Shown here: positions 1 through 6,085 of the stretch, one piece after another
Layout of the letters: each line of letters starts with the position of its first letter
How positions within the stretch are numbered: the stretch's first letter is position 1
From: CAZTLE01 sp964614415
Lineage (GTDB): Bacteria; Bacteroidota; Bacteroidia; Flavobacteriales; Flavobacteriaceae
Length of the DNA: 8,515 nucleotides
Assembly: GCA_964614415.1 (NCBI GenBank)
Contig: CAZTLE010000170.1
Location: forward strand, 1-8,515
Direction of reading: 5' to 3'
Notes under the pieces: generated by a model
Databases searched by the model: none
Seen by the model: the letters and a program-made list of their open reading frames with translations, nothing else
What the model was told of the DNA's origin: nothing
Made by a program: the position numbers and the translations under genes

Positions 1-555
1 GAACCAAAGCCCGAGGTCGAATCCGAAGAGTACACCGGCCACAATGAGGCCCAGGGCAATAAAGAATCCTATTGTCAAAATGGATCGCAGGAATGAAAAA
101 TCTTTCTTGGTAAGCAGTACAATCGCCGAAAGTCCGGAGAACAGTGAGAGGGTCACGATCGCTGCCTTATTAAGCAAGGTAAATTGACCGTCATCTGCAT
201 AGTACATTGCGATAAGTAATAGCGGCACAAAGATGAAAGCCTCCGCAATCACATAGAGAATCAGTGCTAAATACTGCTTGTTTTTGTCATGAGAGTTGAT
301 CGCCATACGCTCGGCATAGTTGGTAACAAACATGAAACCACCCAGCATAAGGAGCCATCGCCAACCTTCGGTAAGTGAAACTGCCAGTTTGATAACGGCC
401 GGGATCTGAAAGAATATCATCTCGACCAAAATAAACAAGAGCACTGCCAGTGCCAGATGTGTGTAGGTTTTTCGGTAAAATGCTACCCGTTTTTCATCGG
501 TGAGCGCACTGACAACTGCCGGCTGGGCAGGTTCAACATTGAAATTTTCTTCCAT
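1..555 (-). CDS. Bax inhibitor-1 / YccA family membrane protein (partial, C-terminus off the left edge)
   Basis: The frame is open from an ATG at 555 to the window edge, giving 185 codons without a stop. A hydrophilic N-terminus of about 25 residues is followed by the stretch FYRKTYTHLALAVLLFILVE. Further hydrophobic segments lie at about residues 67-80, 96-118, 130-148 and 157-178. The sequence GLSAIVLLTKKDFSFLRSIL around residues 141-160 resembles the central part of BI-1/YccA proteins. These are inner-membrane proteins of about 220-250 residues, so the last one or two helices are missing here. Some homologues act as pH-sensitive Ca2+ leak channels, others bind FtsH; which applies here cannot be told. 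The gene starts 39 bp after the 177-aa gene on the same strand and may be co-transcribed with it. Family assignment comes from reading the translation, not from a search. Confidence 0.85.
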   Translation of the reverse strand, partial: MEENFNVEPAQPAVVSALTDEKRVAFYRKTYTHLALAVLLFILVEMIFFQIPAVIKLAVSLTEGWRWLLMLGGFMFVTNYAERMAINSHDKNKQYLALILYVIAEAFIFVPLLLIAMYYADDGQFTLLNKAAIVTLSLFSGLSAIVLLTKKDFSFLRSILTIGFFIALGLIVAGVLFGFDLGLWF

Positions 556-594
556 AAGAATTGATTTAAATGGTTCGTATAATTTACAAGGCGG

Positions 595-1128
595 TTATTT
601 CTTAGAACTTTCACCTTTAAAATGCTGGGAATTGTTTTTAAACAGCACGTTAAAGGTGGTAAGGCTACCATAACAGCGGGTAATATATTGTTGCAGGTCT
701 ATTTTATCCTGCTCTTCCAGCACCTTGCTGGAATTTATCTTTTGTTCCATAACCCGGAGTCTGTCCCTCAGCATAACAATCTTGTGAAAGAAGGTGCTAA
801 TGGGAATCTCTTTGCTCGACAGAGAGGTATCCTTGGGTTGGAGTACCATAGTTCCTCCTTTCCAACGATCACCAATAGGAACAATCTCACTCGCATCACT
901 CCATTTCTTGAGAATATCGCGAAGGCTCTTCTCTACTTCGTAGAAACTCACCGTGTCGACTTCATCTTCGGCGGCTTCAATGACTTCGAAGGTATCATCT
1001 ACATTAATGGTCTCAAGTCCGCGATCAATAAAGGTCACCCAGTACATTCGTGAAGTAACATTCGTAACTACGCCCTTTCCGTAATCGGGGTGATCAATAC
1101 GGGAGCCAATGCCTAAAATCTTATTCAT
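595..1128 (-). CDS. conserved-type cytoplasmic protein with possible Tudor/SH3-like N-terminal domain, function unknown
   Basis: This is a 177-residue ORF with an ATG at 1128, no signal peptide and no membrane segment. Residues 7-45 (GIGSRIDHPDYGKGVVTNV, then YWVTFIDRGLETI) read as a small beta barrel. The pattern 'G..I.HP.YG.G.V...' followed by a V.F...G strand is seen in the C-terminal Tudor-like domain of UvrD/PcrA helicases and in CarD-type RNA polymerase-binding domains. Residues 60-78 and 105-150 look helical, with KIVMLRDRLRVMEQKI as a possible coiled coil. The C-terminus is lysine/serine-rich. I cannot name the family. The fold suggests, but does not show, binding to a nucleic-acid enzyme or RNA polymerase. 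It lies 72 bp downstream of the XRE gene and 39 bp upstream of the BI-1 gene, all on the same strand. Confidence 0.8.
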   Translation of the reverse strand: MNKILGIGSRIDHPDYGKGVVTNVTSRMYWVTFIDRGLETINVDDTFEVIEAAEDEVDTVSFYEVEKSLRDILKKWSDASEIVPIGDRWKGGTMVLQPKDTSLSSKEIPISTFFHKIVMLRDRLRVMEQKINSSKVLEEQDKIDLQQYITRCYGSLTTFNVLFKNNSQHFKGESSKK

Positions 1129-1200
1129 GGTTTTGCAATTAAATTAATTGAAACCTAAAAATAATAACTTTTCAAAATGGGAGGGTATAGGAGGGAAAAA

Positions 1201-1530
1201 TTATTCTTCGGGCAACATCTTTCGCAATCGTTCAACCGAATACTCAATATCTCCCAGGAGGTGTTCAGCGTGCTTGGGAGTATAATATTGTTTTTCAACA
1301 TCCTCCTCATTTACCAGCCGCCTTCGTTCGGCATCTTCCCTGAACAACCAGTTGATATCGAGATCCGGAAATCGCTTCGCAACTTTGGTCAGCATTTCGA
1401 TCGAGATGGGACGTTGATCGTTGAGTACCTTGTTAAGTTGGGTAAGGTTTTCGTCTATTTCCTTCGCAAACTGATTTTGTTTTAACTTCTTGTCCTTCAA
1501 CACTTCTTTGAGACGACTTCCCAAACCCAT
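1201..1530 (-). CDS. XRE-family helix-turn-helix transcriptional regulator
   Basis: This 109-residue protein starts at the ATG at 1530 (MGLGSRLKEVLKDKKLKQNQ). The open frame continues upstream to 1662, but those codons lack any family resemblance and run through the A/T-rich promoter gap, so the shorter start is preferred. Residues 5-55 form an HTH-XRE (Cro/CI-type) domain: KQNQFAKEIDENLTQLNKVL covers helices 2-3, and PISIEMLTKVAKRF helices 4-5. The segment FPDLDINWLF after it is typical of flavobacterial CI-like repressors. Residues 75-109 form a charged helical tail, perhaps for dimerisation. There is no S24 peptidase domain, so LexA-like self-cleavage is not expected. It is divergent from the small gene at 1624-1968 and probably controls it and itself through the inverted repeat at 1550-1598. 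Confidence 0.88.
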   Translation of the reverse strand: MGLGSRLKEVLKDKKLKQNQFAKEIDENLTQLNKVLNDQRPISIEMLTKVAKRFPDLDINWLFREDAERRRLVNEEDVEKQYYTPKHAEHLLGDIEYSVERLRKMLPEE

Positions 1531-1549
1531 ACGTACTATAATTTCTAAA

Positions 1550-1598
1550 TGTGTCCTATATATCAATATTTTGTTGTAAAATTGACCTAAAGGACATA
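1550..1598. promoter_or_regulatory. candidate operator: widely spaced inverted repeat with TGTCC core
   Basis: TGTGTCCTATA at 1550-1560 and TAAAGGACATA at 1588-1598 are inverted copies of each other, matching at 9 of 11 positions (TRTGTCCTWTA type), with 27 bp between them. They lie in the A/T-rich gap between the divergent XRE gene (start 1530) and the small plus-strand gene (start about 1624), each copy about 20-26 bp from the nearer start codon. That placement suits repression of both promoters by the XRE protein. A weak Bacteroidota -10-like sequence, TAAAATTG (1577-1584, one mismatch to TAnnTTTG), lies between them for the plus strand. The repeat is seen directly; the operator role is inference. 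Confidence 0.45.
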
Positions 1599-1623
1599 AT
1601 TTTAAACATGTATTCCAAACGCT

Positions 1624-1968
1624 TTGAAACGATTGAAAACAAAGATAAACAAAAAAACACATGAAGATAAGGCGAGAAACGATCAGCTACGCATTCAAAA
1701 ATTTATGAAGCACTATGATCTGACTGCTGAAGAAGCAGGTCTCGCGACGGCGCTCATGGACGACTATCTCTATCGTGGTTATAGTGAGGAGATTAGGAAC
1801 CGGGCCGCAGCTTCCGGTCATTCGGTGACGCAACAAGTCGTGAGATTGGTAAAACTCGGAAGGACCAAGAACCCAATTGTTTTTCACTTGTTGCTCATTT
1901 ATGCCGCAGAAAACAAAACCGCTACCGAAGATGTGCAGGACAAAATAAAAGAACAGCTTTCTAAATGA
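1624..1968 (+). CDS. small basic protein of unknown function, divergent from XRE regulator
   Basis: The open frame encodes 114 residues from a TTG at 1624. Other possible starts are a TTG at 1633 and an ATG at 1705, which would leave 87 residues. The only ATG near the expected start, at 1662, is out of frame, so the start is uncertain. The N-terminus (about residues 1-28) is lysine-rich and probably disordered. The rest is predicted helical with no signal peptide or membrane segment. The segment EIRNRAAASGHSVTQQVVRL followed by VKLGR faintly recalls the helix-turn-helix half of ribbon-helix-helix ParD-like antitoxins, but the preceding beta strand is not evident. I do not recognise the family. 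The gene stands alone on the plus strand and ends about 60 bp before an intrinsic terminator. The adjacent XRE gene is its likely regulator. Confidence 0.65.
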   Translation: MKRLKTKINKKTHEDKARNDQLRIQKFMKHYDLTAEEAGLATALMDDYLYRGYSEEIRNRAAASGHSVTQQVVRLVKLGRTKNPIVFHLLLIYAAENKTATEDVQDKIKEQLSK

Positions 1969-1974
1969 ATCAAA

Positions 1975-2004
1975 AGTCCCGTATCCCCCTTACGAAAGCG
2001 GGAC
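1975..2004. repeat. imperfect GC-rich inverted repeat (GTCCCG / CGGGAC)
   Basis: GTCCCG at 1976-1981 is the reverse complement of CGGGAC at 1999-2004, just after the stop of the small plus-strand gene. The 17-base spacer contains its own short pairing (CTT/AAG around 1988-1998), so alternative hairpins are possible. There is no T-run behind it, so it is unlikely to terminate transcription by itself. Together with the next hairpin it makes a roughly 100 bp intergenic stretch rich in the motif TCCCG, like the decayed palindromic repeats often found between genes in flavobacteria. Confidence 0.45.
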
Positions 2005-2028
2005 ACTCCCCCACCCGCCAGTAAGCCG

Positions 2029-2072
2029 AAGCGGATCCCGATACAGGGTCAATACAAGGGATCCGCTTTTTT
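2029..2072 (+). terminator. Rho-independent terminator of the small plus-strand gene
   Basis: AAGCGGATCCC (2029-2039) pairs perfectly with GGGATCCGCTT (2058-2068), an 11-bp stem with an 18-nt loop, followed by a run of six T at 2067-2072. The T-run is on the plus strand only, so it serves the gene ending at 1968. The facing minus-strand operon ends at 2073, directly beside the T-run. The hairpin would also form in that operon's transcript, but no U-run follows it in that direction. Confidence 0.85.
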
Positions 2073-2789
2073 CTACGCATCTATGTGCAACGTGCCCAAT
2101 CGCATAATGGACATCCCACTACCCCATCCGGCTCCATGATCGCTTTGCATATTCTTTACGTGCAAGGGATGTATGTTGTGATCACCAAAAGTGAGCAAGG
2201 AAAGTATTTGTCCCGGCCGTGAGTGCCTACTCGCCCAGGACAATGGGGAATCTCCATTATCATCCCGCAAGGCTTTATCGGCTCCTGCATTGAGCAATAA
2301 CTGAATGGTCTCTTCATTCCCAAAGGCTGCAGCTACATGCAACGGACTTTCGCCACAGGTGCGAACGTCCCGCATATAGTTTCCTGTCTCTATACCTGGA
2401 ATTGTTGTAGCATTGGGATCAGCGCCATAGGCCAAAAGTAACTTAACGATCAGGTTGTTCGCAGGCCGGTTGGGATGTGACAGGCAACTGTGCAAAGCAG
2501 TTTCTCCACTATGTTTATTACTATGATTGGCATCTGCACCTTGTTCCAGTAAATACTGACACAATTGCCAGTGACCGTGGAAGGCCGCACCATTGAGATC
2601 GTAATTAGTTCCCAAAAGGTCAAGGGAGGCGCCTAATGAAACCAAATATGTAACAGCGGAAACATCTCCATAATAGGCACACCAGCTTATCAAGGGTACG
2701 CCTTGCTCGTCGGATCCATCGGCCGGATGTCCTTCGTCAATAAGATTGAAAATCAGATCGGTCCGGCCATCTTTAAACTTCTGTATCAT
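2073..2789 (-). CDS. ankyrin-repeat protein
   Basis: This 238-residue protein has no signal peptide or membrane segment and is presumably cytoplasmic. About five to six ankyrin repeats can be read. A degenerate first one is at about 8-28 (DLIFNLIDEGHPADGSDEQG). Others are at 29-61 (AYYGDVSAVTYLVSLGASLD), 62-95 (HWQLCQYLLEQGADANHSNK), 96-132 (LIVKLLLAYGADPNATTIPG) and 146-179 (SPLHVAAAFGNEETIQLLLN). A last partial repeat near 180-203 is followed by a non-repeat tail of about 35 residues rich in Gly and His. Ankyrin repeats bind other proteins; the partner cannot be deduced. It is the last gene of the six-gene minus-strand operon, 12 bp after the DinB-like gene. Its stop abuts the opposing terminator. 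Confidence 0.92.
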   Translation of the reverse strand: MIQKFKDGRTDLIFNLIDEGHPADGSDEQGVPLISWCAYYGDVSAVTYLVSLGASLDLLGTNYDLNGAAFHGHWQLCQYLLEQGADANHSNKHSGETALHSCLSHPNRPANNLIVKLLLAYGADPNATTIPGIETGNYMRDVRTCGESPLHVAAAFGNEETIQLLLNAGADKALRDDNGDSPLSWASRHSRPGQILSLLTFGDHNIHPLHVKNMQSDHGAGWGSGMSIMRLGTLHIDA

Positions 2790-2801
2790 ATAACACGGGA
2801 A

Positions 2802-3314
2802 TTAAGGGTCAACTTTATAGGGTCCGATATAACGATGATAATCGGGTATGATTTGCGAGAGATGGTATTCAAGGTGATACAAATAATCTCCTATCAGGTA
2901 GGAAAGCGTGGTTGACTGTTCCTTTGGAATAGTACGCATACAGATCGCATCAAAATTGTGTGTATTGGTTTTTCGATTCACCACATCTTCAGGCAGGGTT
3001 TCCAGTAGTTCGGCAATGTGCCGATTGACCACCCACCAGGTATCCAGAACTTCGGTGACTTCCCGCTCCTGGTAGCGATTCCGCAGTACCCAGGCATCCT
3101 GATCATAGCCGGGAAACACAAGATCCTGCTGATCCTGAGCCCTGATAAACCGCTGATAGTTGTTGGTAGCCGAATCAATAAGATGACCCAGAAGTTCTTT
3201 CTTAGACCATTTGCCCGGCGCCGGTTTCTCATTCATCTCTGCCTCCGGAATCTCTTTGATCTTAGCGTGGGCATTGATCATAATGTCTCTTAAAAAAGTG
3301 CTCGCTTGTTTCAT
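2802..3314 (-). CDS. DinB/YfiT-family metal-binding protein
   Basis: This 170-residue protein has the usual length for a DinB-like four-helix bundle. The family pattern is clear: PAPGKWSKKELLGHLIDSAT near residues 31-50 supplies the first histidine (H44), and YLYHLEYHLSQI near 145-154 supplies the HxxxH pair (H147, H151). All three predicted metal ligands are therefore present. Known members include B. subtilis YfiT, a probable metal-dependent hydrolase, and bacillithiol S-transferases such as BstA. This argues for handling of electrophiles or thiol adducts, but the substrate is not identifiable here. The name does not mean DNA polymerase IV. Its ATG overlaps the stop of the AlkB-like gene by 4 bp (ATGA), implying translational coupling. 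Confidence 0.9.
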   Translation of the reverse strand: MKQASTFLRDIMINAHAKIKEIPEAEMNEKPAPGKWSKKELLGHLIDSATNNYQRFIRAQDQQDLVFPGYDQDAWVLRNRYQEREVTEVLDTWWVVNRHIAELLETLPEDVVNRKTNTHNFDAICMRTIPKEQSTTLSYLIGDYLYHLEYHLSQIIPDYHRYIGPYKVDP

Positions 3315-3925
3315 TCCTCATAACCGAATTGGCGAAAAGTCAGGTTTATCCTGGGGTTCTCGCAGGTTGAATCCACCGGTAAACTGTGTTCATAGTGATC
3401 CTGACATCCCTCACCCATAACCAACAGACTACCGTGTTTAAGGACCAAACCGTGTTGTTCGCCGGTCACCTTATGACGCAACAGAAATTGCCGTTCGGCT
3501 CCCAGGCTTATCGAGGCAATGACCGTAGTATCACCAAAAGATGGCCGGTCGGCGTGAAAATCTACTCCCGAATTCCCATCCGGATAATAGATGCATACAC
3601 ATACCCGGTAGATTTTATTCAATAGGGTTTCTATACGTTGCCTGATTTCCAGAAGGGCCTCAGGCCAAACCATGGTCTTACCATGTCCGGCTTCCGGGAT
3701 GGCGTCGGTTTCCTTAAGCTCCTTATCGATAAACGAAACCTTGCCGAAATCGAAGCTCACCCCATGGACTGTGAGACGATTGTCCTCCAGCGAGGCATAC
3801 TGTGAAATGACATTAAAAAGCGCTGTAGCTTCTTCCGAAGTAATAAAATTCGGATAGTAGTCGACCGTTGCTTCTACAGGAAGGCAGATCTTCTCTAACG
3901 TATGATCAGTGGACGATGAGCTCAT
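3311..3925 (-). CDS. AlkB-type 2-oxoglutarate/Fe(II)-dependent dioxygenase
   Basis: This protein has 204 residues, the usual size for AlkB-family proteins. Family features in order are: YYPDGNSGVDFHADRPSFGD at about 113-132 with the iron ligands H124 and D126; YEHSLP with the third ligand H180; and PRINLTFRQF with R192 and R198, the RxNxTFR pair that binds 2-oxoglutarate. Family members remove methyl or etheno adducts from DNA or RNA bases by oxidative demethylation. The aspartate-bearing loop after HxD (RPSFGD) resembles the ALKBH2/3-like bacterial members more than protein hydroxylases. The ATG at 3925 lies 20 bp inside the 3' end of the upstream lipoprotein gene, and the stop overlaps the DinB-like start by 4 bp. 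No separate promoter is visible, so expression depends on the operon. The exact substrate is not determinable. Confidence 0.92.
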   Translation of the reverse strand: MSSSSTDHTLEKICLPVEATVDYYPNFITSEEATALFNVISQYASLEDNRLTVHGVSFDFGKVSFIDKELKETDAIPEAGHGKTMVWPEALLEIRQRIETLLNKIYRVCVCIYYPDGNSGVDFHADRPSFGDTTVIASISLGAERQFLLRHKVTGEQHGLVLKHGSLLVMGEGCQDHYEHSLPVDSTCENPRINLTFRQFGYEE

Positions 3926-4523
3926 AGGGTTTTTGGTCTTCAGGAAAAATTATTGAATACATCTCTCCTTCGGAGTTGCGGACAGCTCTTATTTCAAAGG
4001 TAAGCTGCCAGGTACCCCGCCCGAAATGTTCTTTGCTCAATTGTAACTCACGCGCCTCCCCATTCTTAAATCGATATCTCGGAGTCTCTCCGGACTTGTC
4101 CATGCCATTGATCCAAACAGGATTGGCTGTCCAGCCGCCGGTATCCCACCAAAGTTCACTTTCGGGATTTTGCGGTGCAGCTTCCGGGTCATTAGCCGGC
4201 CACTCTCCCAATTGGGCGGAAACATGCAGGTTAATGGGTTCGGTCAATTCGCTTGTATCGAGGGTAAGGTCACAGGTGCCATAACTACCTTCAGGATAGG
4301 TGTAACTTAACCAAACATAGTGGTCGTCCTGGTAGATATAAAGTATTACATCGTTATTCAATGGGATGCGCTCGGCTCCCAGAGCTTCATACTCATTCGC
4401 AACACCATCGACAATCGGCGGCGCTATGGTCACAGCCTCCTGAGGTTCGGTCTTTTCATTCCTGCAGGACCACAGTACAAGTAGCGCACTGAAAACAATC
4501 CACATCTGAAGCCATTTTTGCAT
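3906..4523 (-). CDS. putative lipoprotein with possible CBM9/DOMON-like beta-sandwich domain
   Basis: This 205-residue protein begins with a basic/aromatic n-region and a hydrophobic core, then LVLWSC, a lipobox with the lipidated cysteine at residue 20. It is therefore expected at a membrane surface, inner or outer. After a short linker the mature part begins PPIVDGVANEYEAL (35-48), then alternates beta strands: NNDVILYIYQDDHYVWLSYT, CDLTLDTSE, and TWQLTFEIRAVR near the end. An 'IVDG...E' start followed by a strand carrying a 'd.hyvwlsy' pattern is typical of CBM9-like or DOMON-like domains, which bind sugars or haem; this is a tentative fold match. The acidic, proline-rich middle (108-125) looks like a loop. 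The stop is 20 bp inside the AlkB gene and the start 3 bp after the preceding hydrolase gene. Confidence 0.82.
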   Translation of the reverse strand: MQKWLQMWIVFSALLVLWSCRNEKTEPQEAVTIAPPIVDGVANEYEALGAERIPLNNDVILYIYQDDHYVWLSYTYPEGSYGTCDLTLDTSELTEPINLHVSAQLGEWPANDPEAAPQNPESELWWDTGGWTANPVWINGMDKSGETPRYRFKNGEARELQLSKEHFGRGTWQLTFEIRAVRNSEGEMYSIIFPEDQKPYELIVH

Positions 4524-4526
4524 AGG

Positions 4527-5435
4527 TCATTCCCTTAGATTCCGTTCTATAAAAGTAAGGAGTTTTTCCTTGTACGCCTGTCCGCCAACATCAAACATCC
4601 CGAAGTGCTTCCCGCCTTCTACTTCAACAAATTCCTTATCCACGGATTTTAGATTTTCGAACAGCGCCTTGCCGTATTCAAATGATATTCGTTCGTCTTC
4701 ATTGCCATGGGCAATAAGCACAGGTTGTTCAATATGTTTTACCGATTCGATCGGCGCTACCTGCGACGGATCAAAGTTTGCTACTTCCCCGGCTCTGTCC
4801 AGCGCATAATTGGAGAGCGACCTGATCCCGAAGCCACCCAGCATTCGCTTCTTATAATCATGTACGATTGTTCTGAGATCTGTAAAGGTGCTTTCTATCA
4901 CCCCAAACTGAATCCGTTCGTCATATTCCAGGGCTTGAAGGGCAATGGCGCCTCCCAGGGAGTTCCCCCAAATTCCTACAGGTAGTGAATCATTCCTGGT
5001 TTTGATATAATCTACAAGGCGAGCAATGTCTTTCTTTTCATGAAATCCGTAGGTACAAAAATCGCCACTGCTCTTACCATGTGCCCTGCCGTCAAAAACC
5101 AGGGTAGCAACGCCCAGATCGGCCAGGTCACCGGCCAGGGGAATAAAATGTTCCTTACAACCCCCTACACCATGTACCAGGATCATGATGCCCCGGGTGG
5201 TTTCCAGATTGGACTCTATCGAATACCCTTTCAAACGGATACTATCTGCTATTTCAAGGTCCAGAGAAGTACTTTTCAAATCCAGCTCGGAGGGTTTGAG
5301 ATCAAGGCTCACCCGTCCCGGCTGAGTAATGGCGTACGGAGCTATATAATGAAAGCCAACATATCCTCCAATCGTAAAAAGCACCATCAGGATGGCAAGT
5401 GTGATTAGAATGCGCCGTTTCCATCTCCTATTCAA
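4527..5435 (-). CDS. membrane-anchored alpha/beta-hydrolase (serine hydrolase)
   Basis: This 302-residue protein has RRWKRR followed by a single membrane segment (about 9-30), a signal anchor placing the catalytic domain outside the cytoplasm. The core shows the oxyanion-hole motif LVHGVGG (86-92), the nucleophile elbow GNSLGG with S159, the probable acid D247 in HGNEDERI, and H277 in GGKHFGM, so the triad is complete. FDGRAHGKSSGDF near 114-126 is typical of this hydrolase class (YqkD/FrsA-like esterases). The substrate is unknown. The first codon is TTG at 5433-5435; no ATG exists in frame before residue 17, and starting there would destroy the anchor. The TTG overlaps the TGA stop of the upstream gene as TTGA, so translation is probably coupled to it. 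Confidence 0.9.
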   Translation of the reverse strand: MNRRWKRRILITLAILMVLFTIGGYVGFHYIAPYAITQPGRVSLDLKPSELDLKSTSLDLEIADSIRLKGYSIESNLETTRGIMILVHGVGGCKEHFIPLAGDLADLGVATLVFDGRAHGKSSGDFCTYGFHEKKDIARLVDYIKTRNDSLPVGIWGNSLGGAIALQALEYDERIQFGVIESTFTDLRTIVHDYKKRMLGGFGIRSLSNYALDRAGEVANFDPSQVAPIESVKHIEQPVLIAHGNEDERISFEYGKALFENLKSVDKEFVEVEGGKHFGMFDVGGQAYKEKLLTFIERNLRE

Positions 5436-6085
5436 ATCAATCGTTCTTTTATGAATGCACTTATCACATCAGGATGTTTGTACACCATGAAGTGTCCGCC
5501 TCCTTCAATGGGTAAATCCGCATTCTTGATTCGTTTATAAGGAAAGGTCTTGTCTTTTGTTCCGTGTATCTGAAATACCTGTGTCGTATCGGGAAGCTCA
5601 GGTTCCTGCCATCGTGCTAATTCCTTAAGAGCCCACCGAAGGTAGGAATTGCTATGACCGCCCACCATGCTCTTAAAAAGCTCCTGTTCTTCTCTCGTTT
5701 TATAGTCCTGGCCTTTTCCCCACCAACCAATTGTTCGAATAAGGGGCTGCTTGGCCATAAGATGATGCATGCGAAGGGGTTTCATGATCCTGAATTGCAT
5801 CGGCAACTCCGCCCGGGACCGAATACTGGAAATAAGAAAAATACGATCGATGTTCTTTTGTGCTGCAATTTCCCGGCTCATCATACCTCCCATTGAGTGT
5901 CCTATGAGCACATTGCTAGTAGCATTGGGATCAATAGCTTCTGAAAGACGGGCCGCGTAATGGGCTATACTCTCTTTGCGTTGCGGTTCTATCCAGTCCA
6001 GATATGTAGGTGTAACATCACCAAGGTCCAGCTTGTCGTAGATACGGTGGTCGAATCCTAAACCGGGAATGAAATAGATTTGCAT
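5432..6085 (-). CDS. alpha/beta-hydrolase, cytoplasmic
   Basis: This 217-residue protein has no signal sequence and begins directly with the first strand, MQIYFIPGLGFDHRIYDKL, where PGLG is the oxyanion loop. The nucleophile elbow is IGHSMGG with S64, the probable acid is D178 in HGTKDKTFP, and the histidine is H198 in GGGHFMVYKHP, all correctly spaced. A helical cap of about 60 residues (about 97-160, rich in Met, Trp and Arg) sits between the central strands. The compact size and the lack of an anchor separate it from the next gene's hydrolase. Substrate is unknown; esterase or thioesterase activity is possible. It is the first gene of the tight minus-strand operon, with its stop inside the start of the next gene. 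The 114 bp upstream probably carry the operon promoter. Confidence 0.9.
   Translation of the reverse strand: MQIYFIPGLGFDHRIYDKLDLGDVTPTYLDWIEPQRKESIAHYAARLSEAIDPNATSNVLIGHSMGGMMSREIAAQKNIDRIFLISSIRSRAELPMQFRIMKPLRMHHLMAKQPLIRTIGWWGKGQDYKTREEQELFKSMVGGHSNSYLRWALKELARWQEPELPDTTQVFQIHGTKDKTFPYKRIKNADLPIEGGGHFMVYKHPDVISAFIKERLI

Noticed and set aside
622..1053. 143-aa plus-strand open frame opposite the 177-aa gene
   Set aside because: The minus-strand frame has an ATG, a domain-like start and operon context; this one has none of these.
1531..1662. N-terminal extension of the XRE protein by 44 codons
   Set aside because: The extension crosses the A/T-rich promoter gap and inverted repeat, and the HTH domain normally begins near the ATG at 1530.
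2802..3314. DinB read as DNA polymerase IV
   Set aside because: The name is shared, but the 170-aa sequence has the three-histidine DinB/YfiT pattern and no polymerase motifs.
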